DNA from: Balneolia bacterium
Lineage (GTDB): Bacteria > Bacteroidota > Rhodothermia > Balneolales > Cyclonatronaceae
NCBI GenBank assembly: GCA_003567135.1
Contig: PXAI01000278.1
Span: 1-6,066 of the forward strand
DNA length: 6,066 nucleotides
Reading direction: 5' to 3'
Shown here in pieces: positions 1-6,024 of this stretch. Every line of letters starts with the position of its first letter. Within the stretch, counting starts at the first letter, position 1. Under the pieces are notes generated by a model, which saw only the letters and a list, made by a program, of their open reading frames with translations, did no database searches and had not been told where the DNA came from. The translations under genes were made by a program, and so were the position numbers.

Positions 1-38
1 ATGGGTTCTTCAAATACCCAGTTTAGCATTCTCTATAG

Positions 39-362
39 CAGAGACATTCATTCTCAACCCTCTCATTTAATGCCGGCCTGGGGCTTTCAGCCGTTTTGGT
101 ATCGGCACGGCCTGATACATATTCAGGGGGTATACCATTAAACTCCCGGGGAAATGAGCCGGAAATGGCAGCCTTTGAGCTTGATTTTCAGCCACAGTCT
201 AATGAAACCAGGCTCACTGCAGGAATTCCGGTTGAAATCAATGCCCGCTGGCATATTACTTCACGGTTTGTATGGGGATTGCACACCTTTGTTAATTTCA
301 ACACTATTTCTACCAACACGGGAGTGTACTCTACGCTTCAGTGGAGGTTGCCGCGGCAGTAA
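39..362 (+). CDS. C-terminal end of a probable outer-membrane beta-barrel protein (partial, frame-broken)
   Basis: The frame open from 39 to the TAA at 360-362 encodes about 107 residues of alternating polar and hydrophobic stretches rich in Phe, Trp, Tyr, Asn and Thr, such as FSTLSFNAGLGLSAVLV, TRLTAGIPVEINARW, RFVWGLHTFVNFN and a final VYSTLQWRLPRQ. This is the look of beta-barrel strands running to a C-terminal strand. It has no signal peptide or credible N-terminus, so it is the tail of a longer gene entering from the left. In the same frame a TAG at 36-38 blocks the upstream side, while frame 1 over roughly 1-54 reads barrel-like (NTQFSILYSRDIHS). The gene therefore seems to change frame around 40-60, by mutation or by a one-base sequencing error. 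No family can be named; the barrel call is inferred from residue pattern alone. A separate short gene starting at TTG 96 is possible but less likely. Confidence 0.5.
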   Translation, partial: QRHSFSTLSFNAGLGLSAVLVSARPDTYSGGIPLNSRGNEPEMAAFELDFQPQSNETRLTAGIPVEINARWHITSRFVWGLHTFVNFNTISTNTGVYSTLQWRLPRQ

Positions 363-373
363 ATCTGTCGGCG

Positions 374-418
374 AAAAAAATTTTAGAGGGGTCTGTTAAT
401 TACAATTGTTAGCCCCTC
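374..418 (-). terminator. Possible rho-independent terminator of prfA
   Basis: On the minus strand, just after the prfA stop, a GAGGGG arm (418-413) can pair with CCCCTC (391-386) across a 21-base AT-rich loop. It is followed by TAAAA and then seven T residues (380-374). The six-pair GC-rich stem and T run fit a terminator, but the long loop and the five-base gap before the T run make it weak. On the + strand the same hairpin is not followed by T residues, so it does not obviously serve the barrel gene. Confidence 0.4.
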
Positions 419-424
419 ATATCC

Positions 425-1501
425 TCAATTCACCACCTCATTCAACCTCTCAAGGTTATCCTGAACCTGCAGCGCGGTAATCACATCATCGATATCGCCT
501 TTCATAAATTCGTCCAGATTGTAGACGGTGAGGCCGATTCGGTGGTCGGTCATTCGCCCCTGCGGAAAGTTATACGTCCGGATTTTCGCACTTCTGTCTC
601 CGGTTGATACCTGGCTTTTTCGCTGCTCGGCGCGCGCCTTGCGCTTTTCCTCATACTCGGTTTCGTAGAGCTTCGTGCGCAGCATGACCATCGCTTTATC
701 GCGGTTTTTGTGCTGGGAGCGCTCTTCCTGGCAGGTTACCACCACACCGCTCGGAACGTGCTTTATCCGCACCGCTGAATCTGTCGTGTTCACGTGCTGA
801 CCTCCGGCTCCCTGCGCGCGATACGCCTCAAATTCAAGATCAGCCGGATTAATCTGAATATCCACTTCTTCGGCTTCGGGCAGAACCGCTACGGTAGCCG
901 CAGAGGTGTGTACCCTGCCCTGACTCTCCGTTTCAGGCACACGCTGAACCCGGTGAACGCCGCTTTCCCACTTCATTTTACCGAAAACCTCGTTCCCGCT
1001 CAGCATCATCGAAATCTCCTTAAAGCCTCCCTTGGGAGATTCCGACCAGTCCATCACCTCAACCTTCCACTTATTGGAATCGGCGTAGCGGCGGTACATA
1101 TCGTAGAGATCGCCCACAAAAATAGAGGCCTCATCCCCGCCTGTTCCGGCTCTGATTTCCACAATGGCGTTCCGGCTGTCCTCGGGATCTTTGGGAACAA
1201 GCTTCATTTTGAGGGATTTCTCAAGTTCCTCCATTCGTTTTTCCAGATCGGAAGCCTCTTCCCTGGCCATTTCAACCATATCGGGATCGCCGCTGGACTG
1301 CACCAGTTCGCGCGCGCCCTCCAGCTCATCCCGAACGCCTTTCCACTCTTCGTAGAGATCGGTCATATCTTTCAGCTCGCTGTGTTCCCTGCTCAGCTCA
1401 GCATACTTTTTACTGTCTCCAAAAACGGCGGGATCGCTCAGCGCTACGTTTAGTTCCTGATAGCGCGAACGGAGTTGTTCAAGTTTTTTTTCAATATCCA
1501 T
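425..1501 (-). CDS. prfA: Peptide chain release factor 1 (RF1)
   Basis: Cytoplasmic class I release factor that reads UAA and UAG in the ribosomal A site and triggers peptide release. The 358-residue product matches the usual RF1 length. An N-terminal helical domain (about 1-110) is followed by a GTGGDEA motif at 119-125. The codon-recognition tripeptide is in the PxT form of RF1 (PET at 189-191, in VPETESQGRVHTSA) rather than the SPF of RF2. The catalytic GGQ is at 233-235 in AYRAQGAGGQHVNTTDSAVR. RSQHKNRDKA (261-270) and TYNFPQGRMTDHRI (309-322) are further family signatures. It starts at ATG 1501; no clear Shine-Dalgarno is seen, only a weak GAAGAA upstream. It is divergent from purK and convergent with the barrel gene. 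The methyltransferase gene prmC, often next to prfA, is not here. The PxT and GGQ motifs make RF1 firm over RF2. Confidence 0.97.
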   Translation of the reverse strand: MDIEKKLEQLRSRYQELNVALSDPAVFGDSKKYAELSREHSELKDMTDLYEEWKGVRDELEGARELVQSSGDPDMVEMAREEASDLEKRMEELEKSLKMKLVPKDPEDSRNAIVEIRAGTGGDEASIFVGDLYDMYRRYADSNKWKVEVMDWSESPKGGFKEISMMLSGNEVFGKMKWESGVHRVQRVPETESQGRVHTSAATVAVLPEAEEVDIQINPADLEFEAYRAQGAGGQHVNTTDSAVRIKHVPSGVVVTCQEERSQHKNRDKAMVMLRTKLYETEYEEKRKARAEQRKSQVSTGDRSAKIRTYNFPQGRMTDHRIGLTVYNLDEFMKGDIDDVITALQVQDNLERLNEVVN

Positions 1502-1577
1502 TTAGTGAATTCTTCGGGCGATTATCGTTATCTTGACAAAATACGACTTTTTATCTGCAACCGATATTTACGTTTTT
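1502..1577. promoter_or_regulatory. Divergent prfA/purK intergenic spacer, probable promoters for both
   Basis: This 76-bp AT-rich gap separates the divergent starts of prfA (ATG 1501) and purK (ATG 1578), so promoters for both must lie in or near it. A perfect TTGACA at 1533-1538 faces purK, but no convincing -10 element lies at the standard spacing. On the minus strand TTGCAG and a TATTTTG string also occur without a clean pairing. I see no operator palindrome or riboswitch-like structure. Promoter content is inferred from gene layout. Confidence 0.35.
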
Positions 1578-2741
1578 ATGTTACCGGATATCAGACTCAG
1601 CCCCGATTTCAGGATTGGTTTTATCGGAGGCGGCCAGCTTGCCAGAATGTCAGCTTATCAGGCGGGGCGATTCGGGTTCAAAACCGGCGCACTCACCTCT
1701 CCCTCCGGCAACGATCCGATGGAAGCCGTTACTCCGCATACGTTCAGAGGCGACGCCAACTCCGAAGAAACGCTGCTTGAACTGGCCGAATGGAGCGATG
1801 TCATCACGCTCGAAAACGAGTTTCTGGATGCGAATCTGCTCCGAAAAGTATCCGAAAAGTCCGGCACGCCCATCATCCCTTCTGCCGATGCGTTTGAAAA
1901 AGTGGAGGATAAATTTATCGAAAAAACCACTTTCAGCAATGCCGGTATTCCCGTAGCGACCTTCGCCGAAGTGAAAAACGAAGCAGACCTGAAATCTTTC
2001 GGAGCCAAAACGGGATGGCCCTACGTACTGAAATCTGCAAAAGGCGGATACGACGGATACGGAAATAAAACGGTCGGCACCGTAAGAGAAGCCGCGAAAG
2101 CTTTTGACGATCTCGGGGGAAATTCAGGAAAGCAAATCATCGCCGAAGAGTGGGTTACGTTTGAAAAAGAGCTGGCGGTCATCGTCGCCCGAAATGAATT
2201 CGGAACCGTCATCTATCCGTGCTGCGAAACGATTCAGGAGAATCACATTTGCAAGGTAGTGATTGCACCTGCGCCGGTTGACCGGCATATTCGAAAACAG
2301 GCGGAAGAAATTGCCGTTTCTGCCATGGAGGCGATTGGTGCTTACGGTCTGTTCGCATTTGAGTTTTTCCTGACTAAAGACGGCCGCCTTCTCCTTAACG
2401 AATCTGCGCCCAGACCGCATAATTCCGGACACTACAGCATCGAAGCGTGCCAGACCTCACAGTTCGAGAACCATATTCGTACTATTTCGGACATGAAGCC
2501 CGGCAGCACAGCCATGCGAAGTCCTTACGCGGTGATGATCAACATGCTCGGCAAAAAATCAGGGCCGGCCATCATGACCGGATTTGAGGCACTTGATGAA
2601 TTTGAGGATACGCACCTTCATATTTACGGCAAACAGGTAAGCCGACCGGGCAGAAAAATGGGGCATCTCACGCTTCTGGGAAATAATCCGCAGGAGCTGT
2701 TACAAAAAGCCCGAAACATCGAATCAAATATCTATTTATAG
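1578..2741 (+). CDS. purK: N5-carboxyaminoimidazole ribonucleotide synthetase (PurK)
   Basis: ATP-grasp enzyme of de novo purine synthesis that joins AIR, bicarbonate and ATP to give N5-CAIR, the substrate of PurE. The N-terminal pre-grasp motif GGGQLARM lies at 17-24. The ATP-binding strand and loop KSAKGGYDGYGN is at 152-163 and EEWVTFEKELAVIVAR at 190-205. The metal-binding end reads FEFF (261-264), NE (274-275) and PRPHNSGHYSIEA (278-290), a PurK hallmark, and KMGH sits near the C-terminus (360-363). The 387 residues are somewhat longer than the 355 of E. coli. I chose ATG 1578 because GGGQLARM then sits about 16 residues in, as in relatives. A TTG 45 bases upstream (1533) would add an unlikely extension and falls on a TTGACA promoter-like hexamer. 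No clear ribosome site is visible. The stop is four bases before purE, so the pair is surely an operon. Confidence 0.96.
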   Translation: MLPDIRLSPDFRIGFIGGGQLARMSAYQAGRFGFKTGALTSPSGNDPMEAVTPHTFRGDANSEETLLELAEWSDVITLENEFLDANLLRKVSEKSGTPIIPSADAFEKVEDKFIEKTTFSNAGIPVATFAEVKNEADLKSFGAKTGWPYVLKSAKGGYDGYGNKTVGTVREAAKAFDDLGGNSGKQIIAEEWVTFEKELAVIVARNEFGTVIYPCCETIQENHICKVVIAPAPVDRHIRKQAEEIAVSAMEAIGAYGLFAFEFFLTKDGRLLLNESAPRPHNSGHYSIEACQTSQFENHIRTISDMKPGSTAMRSPYAVMINMLGKKSGPAIMTGFEALDEFEDTHLHIYGKQVSRPGRKMGHLTLLGNNPQELLQKARNIESNIYL

Positions 2742-2745
2742 CACT

Positions 2746-3228
2746 ATGAGTACAAAAATCGGGATTGTGATGGGCAGTGATTCAGACTGGCCGGTAATGA
2801 AAGCTGCAGCAGAAATCTGTGATTCTTTCGGCGTGGAATACGAAAAGAAAGTGGTATCCGCACACCGCACTCCGGATCTGATGCTGAATTACGGCCAAGA
2901 AGCCAGGGATCGCGGCATCAACGTGATTATTGCCGGAGCGGGCGGCGCGGCGCATTTGCCCGGTATGCTGGCATCGGCTACAACGCTACCCGTGATCGGC
3001 GTTCCGGTATCCACAAGACACTTGAAAGGAATGGACAGCCTGCTCTCGATCGTACAAATGCCGCGCGGAATTCCGGTTGCGACCGTCGCTATCGACAATG
3101 CCCAAAATGCCGGTCTGCTCGCGCTGCAAATTCTTTCTTTACAGGATGATGAGCTGGCAGAAAAATTAAGCGATTATAGAAAGAAAATGCATCAGGAAAG
3201 CGTGTTAAAAACGGAGAATTTGAAATAA
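2746..3228 (+). CDS. purE: N5-carboxyaminoimidazole ribonucleotide mutase, class I (PurE)
   Basis: Converts N5-CAIR made by PurK into CAIR in purine biosynthesis; family members are octameric cytoplasmic enzymes. The 160-residue protein is a complete class I PurE: MGSDSDW at 9-15 (phosphate and substrate loop), VSAHRTP with the catalytic His at residue 40, GAGGAAHLPGM at 64-74, GVPV at 85-88, and DSLLSIVQMPRGIPVATVAI at 97-116 followed by NAGLLA. The neighbouring PurK supports the N5-CAIR mutase role over the AIR carboxylase activity of class II enzymes. ATG 2746 lies four bases after the purK stop, implying coupled translation. Downstream is a long palindrome (3244-3287) that could form a hairpin at the transcript end. 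Nothing in the active site looks unusual. Confidence 0.97.
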   Translation: MSTKIGIVMGSDSDWPVMKAAAEICDSFGVEYEKKVVSAHRTPDLMLNYGQEARDRGINVIIAGAGGAAHLPGMLASATTLPVIGVPVSTRHLKGMDSLLSIVQMPRGIPVATVAIDNAQNAGLLALQILSLQDDELAEKLSDYRKKMHQESVLKTENLK

Positions 3229-3233
3229 GGTTT

Positions 3234-3325
3234 GCGGAGAGCGATGCTGTGGTAGAGACGCAATGCATTGCGTCTCTACCACAGCATTGCAACGCATAAA
3301 AAATATTTTTTTTAACGCTCTCTGC
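3234..3325. repeat. Outer inverted arms enclosing the first palindrome
   Basis: GCGGAGAGCG at 3234-3243 and CGCTCTCTGC at 3316-3325 are complementary at 9 of 10 positions and lie either side of the perfect palindrome and an AT-rich stretch with eight T residues at 3306-3313. The right arm falls inside the last codons of the antitoxin-like gene. This could be a nested element, a larger cruciform or a chance match; the arms are short and unequally spaced from the palindrome centre. Confidence 0.4.
3241..3290. repeat. Perfect 44-bp palindrome with a GTAG...CTAC core (REP- or MITE-like)
   Basis: Positions 3244-3265 and 3266-3287 are exact reverse complements with no loop. Adding the next three bases each side (3241-3290) introduces one mismatch. 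The inner 28 bp, 3252-3279, begins GTAGAGAC and ends GTCTCTAC. It starts 15 bases after the purE stop and lies in the gap before the convergent antitoxin-like gene. A transcript from either side would fold into a long hairpin. A run of eight T residues at 3306-3313 is 18 bases past the palindrome, too far for a textbook terminator, but the hairpin could still end or protect the purE transcript. The same 28-bp architecture recurs at 3566-3593, pointing to a dispersed palindromic family. Confidence 0.85.
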
Positions 3326-3530
3326 TTGCGCGCACAGCTTCATTCAGGTCATCCATACACAAATTCAGATCAACGCCGACAATATCAAAGGGTGATCCCT
3401 CCTCTTTTACAGGACGTAAAATGAACGTCTGCCCGTCGCGTTTTTTTATCATAACCGCACCATCCATGCGGGCTTGATCCATTAATTTTGCCAGATTTTG
3501 TTTTGCCTGGGATAATATATAAATGTTCAT
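3312..3530 (-). CDS. Phd/YefM-family antitoxin-like small protein, no toxin seen
   Basis: The 72-residue product looks like an antitoxin of the prevent-host-death (Phd/YefM) type, a DNA-binding protein that normally neutralises a co-encoded toxin such as a PIN or Doc/RelE protein. Supporting features are the N-terminal pattern SQAKQNLAKLMDQA (7-20), the turn GAVMIKKRDGQTFILRPV (24-41) typical of the family's beta hairpin, and a short acidic and helical C-terminus ending NEAVRASRER, the region that usually meets the toxin. It starts at ATG 3530. On its strand, downstream is only the 44-bp palindrome and then convergent purE; upstream is the second palindrome and a terminator. No toxin reading frame is visible on either side, so it appears orphaned, lost its partner, or regulates something else. 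The family call rests on sequence pattern and is moderately secure. Confidence 0.7.
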   Translation of the reverse strand: MNIYILSQAKQNLAKLMDQARMDGAVMIKKRDGQTFILRPVKEEGSPFDIVGVDLNLCMDDLNEAVRASRER

Positions 3531-3540
3531 ACTACAAATT

Positions 3541-3546
3541 ATTATA
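3541..3546 (-). promoter_or_regulatory. Possible -10 element for the antitoxin-like gene
   Basis: Read on the minus strand, 3546-3541 is TATAAT, ten bases before the ATG at 3530. A transcript from it would have an almost absent leader. The expected -35 position falls within the second palindrome and does not resemble TTGACA, so this is a weak prediction in an AT-rich stretch. Confidence 0.25.
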
Positions 3547-3560
3547 TAGGCTTACCCACG

Positions 3561-3598
3561 CCCCTGTAGGGACATGGCATGCCATGACCCTACAGGGG
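3561..3598. repeat. Second 38-bp palindrome with a GTAG...CTAC core, related to the first
   Basis: Arms 3561-3579 and 3580-3598 are reverse complements except for one A/A pair (3572 and 3587). The inner 28 bp, 3566-3593, begins GTAGGGAC and ends ACCCTAC, the same length and ends as the core at 3252-3279. Outside the core the flanking pairs differ between copies (CCCCT/AGGGG here, CTGTG/CACAG there). It sits between the start of the antitoxin-like gene and the terminator of the thioredoxin gene, so it lies outside coding sequence. Confidence 0.8.
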
Positions 3599-3640
3599 TC
3601 GTCGCCATTACCGTTATAATTGCAATACAATTTATTTCAG

Positions 3641-3673
3641 AAAAAACCCCCGATTGTCCCATTGCCAATCAGG
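3641..3673 (-). terminator. Rho-independent terminator ending the grpE-dnaJ-thioredoxin cluster
   Basis: On the minus strand, arm CCTGATTG (3673-3666) pairs with CAATCGGG (3656-3649) through eight pairs including one G-U, around a nine-base loop. Two G residues and six T residues (3646-3641) follow. It lies 18 bases past the stop of the thioredoxin-like gene, the expected place for its terminator. Confidence 0.75.
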
Positions 3674-3691
3674 CTTTCTTAAAAAATCACA

Positions 3692-4204
3692 TCACTCGCC
3701 GTGATGTCGGCGCACCATCTCAGAAATCTTATTATACTCGCTTTCTGCGCCGGCTGACCCTCTCTCTGCGCTGTAGAAATTGCCATCAGGATCAATAAAC
3801 ACTTTGTACGGTATGCTCTCTAACTCAAGTTTGATGGCGAGGTCAGCGTTTTTTACGTAGATAAACTCATAATCATTTCGCTCGATAAACCGCTGTACGG
3901 CGGTGTCGCTGTCCATCCACATGGGTGATGTGGCCAGCACCACAAACTTATCAGGATAATTGACCATAGCGCGGTTCAGTCCTGGAAAGCTGTTGAGGCA
4001 CGGCGCGCACCATGTTTCCCAGAAATCGATCATGACGGTTTTTCCTCTGAAATCAGAAATAGCGTAGGTTTCTCCATCCCATCCTTCAAAAACCGCATTT
4101 TCAACAGCTTCTTTTTGTTCACTGGTCAGCTCTGTCTGAGCCTGAGCTGTGAAAGTGAAACATGTTATCAATAAAAAAACGGGAAGAATTTTGAATAACC
4201 GCAT
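3692..4204 (-). CDS. Exported TlpA-like thioredoxin-fold thiol-disulfide protein
   Basis: A 170-residue member of the TlpA/ResA-like thioredoxin superfamily, probably acting on disulfides in the periplasm; its partner is unknown. From ATG 4204 it opens with a signal peptide (MRLFK, a hydrophobic core at 6-19, likely cleavage after TAQA at 22). Cys15 follows Leu-Ile-Thr, a poor lipobox, so I favour a soluble periplasmic product over a lipoprotein. DFRGK (51-55) leads to the active site FWETWCAPC, with the redox pair Cys66 and Cys69, and the conserved cis-proline is probably Pro132 in SIPYKVFIDPDG. A GTG at 4234 would add ten residues in front of the signal peptide and was rejected. It follows dnaJ on the same strand after 52 bases with no terminator between, so it may be co-transcribed, and it ends before a strong hairpin. 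Redox direction cannot be told from sequence. Confidence 0.85.
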   Translation of the reverse strand: MRLFKILPVFLLITCFTFTAQAQTELTSEQKEAVENAVFEGWDGETYAISDFRGKTVMIDFWETWCAPCLNSFPGLNRAMVNYPDKFVVLATSPMWMDSDTAVQRFIERNDYEFIYVKNADLAIKLELESIPYKVFIDPDGNFYSAERGSAGAESEYNKISEMVRRHHGE

Positions 4205-4256
4205 AACCAACTCAATTAGGGGGAATTTTTGCACACCTGATTTACTAACAGTCGCT

Positions 4257-5414
4257 TTAACTAAATATTTTCTTTAGCCTGGAAAAAAATCCGTTCGAAG
4301 TTTCTGCCACTTTCGCCGGATCAAAATTATCCGAATCGGCGAGTTTTTTCAGAAGCTTCTTTTCATCGTCATCAATGTCCTTCGGAATAAACACATTTAT
4401 ACGAACATACTGATCCCCTCTCCGGGTTCCGTTCAACGTTTGAATTCCTTTCTCCTTCATGCGAAGCAGTTTTCCGGGCTGCGTACCAGGCTCAATCCTA
4501 AGCTTCGCTTTACCTTTTAAAGTGGGAACCTCAACATCTGTTCCGAGCACCGCATCGGGAATGCTGACCTGAAGATCATAGAAGATGTGATCTCCGTCGC
4601 GTTCGAAAAATTCGTGTTCTTCAATTTCGATGAGCACAATCAGGTTACCGGCCGGACCGCCGCGCAGCCCTGCGTTGCCCTGTCCGCGAAGCGTGATATA
4701 ATTATCCTGATGCACGCCCGAAGGAATCCGAACTACAACGGTATCTTCGCCTTTGATGCGCCCTTCGCCTTTACACGACTTACATGGGTTTTTGATCGTA
4801 CGGCCTTCGCCGTTACAGGTCGGGCACGGCTGCACGTTTACAAACTGCCCGAACATCGTGCGCTGAACCTGGCGATATTCCCCGGTTCCGCTGCACGTGG
4901 AGCAGGTCATGAAATCTTCCTGCGTTTCCGCGCCGGTTCCGTTACATGATCCGCATTTCTTGAATTTCTTTACCTTCAGCTTTTTCTCGGCGCCAAACGC
5001 AACCTCTTCCATCGTCAGCTTCAGGCGGATACGCATATCATCACCGGGACGCCCGGCTGTTCTGCGGCCTCCGCCTCGCGAGCGCTGTCTGCCTCCGCCA
5101 AAAATATCGCCGCCGAAGATATCAGAGAACTGGCTGAAGATGTCTTCCATATTGATGTTATCGAAGTTCGGCTCTCTGAATCCGCCTGAACGGAGTCCGT
5201 CGTGGCCAAACTGATCGTAGCGGGCTTTTTTCTGGGGATCTTTCAAAACATCGAAAGCCTCGGCGGCTTCCTTGAATTTTTTTTCTGCATCCGGATTATC
5301 CTTATTTCGATCCGGATGGAACTCCATCGCTTTTTTGCGGTAGGCTTTTTTTATCTCATCAGTACCGGCATCACGACCGACGCCAAGTACTTCGTAATAA
5401 TCGCGTTTACTCAT
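4257..5414 (-). CDS. dnaJ: Chaperone protein DnaJ (Hsp40)
   Basis: Cytoplasmic co-chaperone that delivers unfolded clients to DnaK and stimulates its ATPase. The 385-residue protein has the full type I layout. A J domain (about 4-70) carries the essential HPD at 33-35 and ends YDQFGHDG. A Gly/Phe-rich linker runs about 71-125 (FGGDIFGGG and an RGGGRR stretch). Four intact CxxCxGxG zinc motifs begin at 154, 171, 197 and 211, for two zinc centres. C-terminal substrate-binding domains run from about 220 to 350 (IPSGVHQDNYITLRGQGNAG, VSIPDAVLGTDVEVPTLKG), ending in a basic tail. ATG 5414 lies four bases after the grpE stop, so translation is likely coupled. No CIRCE operator is visible nearby; heat-shock control, if any, would act upstream of grpE outside the window. 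Confidence 0.98.
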   Translation of the reverse strand: MSKRDYYEVLGVGRDAGTDEIKKAYRKKAMEFHPDRNKDNPDAEKKFKEAAEAFDVLKDPQKKARYDQFGHDGLRSGGFREPNFDNINMEDIFSQFSDIFGGDIFGGGRQRSRGGGRRTAGRPGDDMRIRLKLTMEEVAFGAEKKLKVKKFKKCGSCNGTGAETQEDFMTCSTCSGTGEYRQVQRTMFGQFVNVQPCPTCNGEGRTIKNPCKSCKGEGRIKGEDTVVVRIPSGVHQDNYITLRGQGNAGLRGGPAGNLIVLIEIEEHEFFERDGDHIFYDLQVSIPDAVLGTDVEVPTLKGKAKLRIEPGTQPGKLLRMKEKGIQTLNGTRRGDQYVRINVFIPKDIDDDEKKLLKKLADSDNFDPAKVAETSNGFFSRLKKIFS

Positions 5415-5418
5415 TATG

Positions 5419-6024
5419 TTATTCGCTTACAATCACTTTAGCATGCCTGATTACCCGGTCTCCGATCTTATATCCGCTTTCGAGAACCTGCAGGACCGTG
5501 TCGGATGGCATCTTTGCATCTGAAGCCGGCTGGCGCAGCATTGCATCGTGCAGATCAACGTTGAACGGCACGTCGGTTTCGTCGATTCGCTCTACGCCGT
5601 ACTGATCCAGCACATTGCGGAATTTATCGCGCACCATTTTTACGCCTTCGAAAAGCGGCATTTTTTCATTGGATTTTTCACCGGCATCAACGCTTCGCTC
5701 AAGGTCGTCGTAAATGGGTAAAAACTTTTTGATGGCCTCAATTTTAGCATCCTCAAAAATGGCTACACGTTCACGCTGGGTGCGTTTTCTGAGATTTTCG
5801 AACTCGGCTGCTTTTCTTAGAAACTGATCATTCTTCTGATTCACTTCTTCACGAAGCTTGTTTACCTCGGCCTGCAAATCCAGCAAAAGTGAATCTTCAT
5901 CACCTGATTCTGTAGTTTCGTTATCGGCCTGTTGCTCTTCGTTTTTTTGAGCGTTTTCAGCGTCATTGGTTTCCTTTTCTTCAGCCGCAGTTTCGGCAGC
6001 TGTTTTTTCGTCTTTTTTACTCAT
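5419..6024 (-). CDS. grpE: Nucleotide exchange factor GrpE
   Basis: Homodimeric exchange factor that releases ADP from DnaK, closing the DnaK-DnaJ cycle. From ATG 6024 the protein has 201 residues, near the 197 of E. coli. A highly charged, probably disordered tail (about 1-43, rich in Glu, Lys and Ala) is followed by the long dimerising helix (LLLDLQAEVNKLREEVNQKNDQFLRKAAEFENLRKR region, about 46-81). The C-terminal beta domain has FNVDLHDAML (154-163) and the family signature VLESGYKIGDRVIRHAKVIVS (180-200). An in-frame ATG at 6057 would add MNYRNYLSNLF; I prefer 6024 because the charged tail is the usual GrpE beginning, but no ribosome site settles it. The stop is four bases before dnaJ. 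The leader runs off the window, so the promoter and any upstream hrcA cannot be seen. Confidence 0.96.
   Translation of the reverse strand: MSKKDEKTAAETAAEEKETNDAENAQKNEEQQADNETTESGDEDSLLLDLQAEVNKLREEVNQKNDQFLRKAAEFENLRKRTQRERVAIFEDAKIEAIKKFLPIYDDLERSVDAGEKSNEKMPLFEGVKMVRDKFRNVLDQYGVERIDETDVPFNVDLHDAMLRQPASDAKMPSDTVLQVLESGYKIGDRVIRHAKVIVSE

Noticed and set aside
794..1453. Long + strand open frame of 219 codons opposite prfA
   Set aside because: It lies wholly antisense to the clearly conserved RF1 gene and has no recognisable domain; it is a shadow of prfA codon use.
3089..3343. Minus-strand frame overlapping the end of purE, possible missing toxin
   Set aside because: It crosses the 44-bp palindrome, overlaps purE antisense and the antitoxin gene's end, and shows no PIN, Doc or RelE-like motif.
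3229..3600. Possible CRISPR array from the two palindromic repeats
   Set aside because: There are only two copies, 314 bp apart start to start, diverged at 15 of 28 positions, with a gene rather than spacers between them and no cas gene in the window.
3690..3706. Hairpin CATCAC/GTGATG at the end of the thioredoxin gene
   Set aside because: The six-pair stem lies in the final codons and is not followed by a T run; the terminator at 3641-3673 is much stronger.
3574..3798. Small + strand frame of 74 codons starting within the second palindrome
   Set aside because: It runs through the palindrome and the minus-strand terminator into the thioredoxin gene antisense, has no family pattern, and is explained by those features.
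4897..5214. Plus-strand frame rich in Pro, Ser and Arg opposite dnaJ
   Set aside because: The composition follows from the Gly/Arg-rich DnaJ linker read in antisense; it is not a gene.
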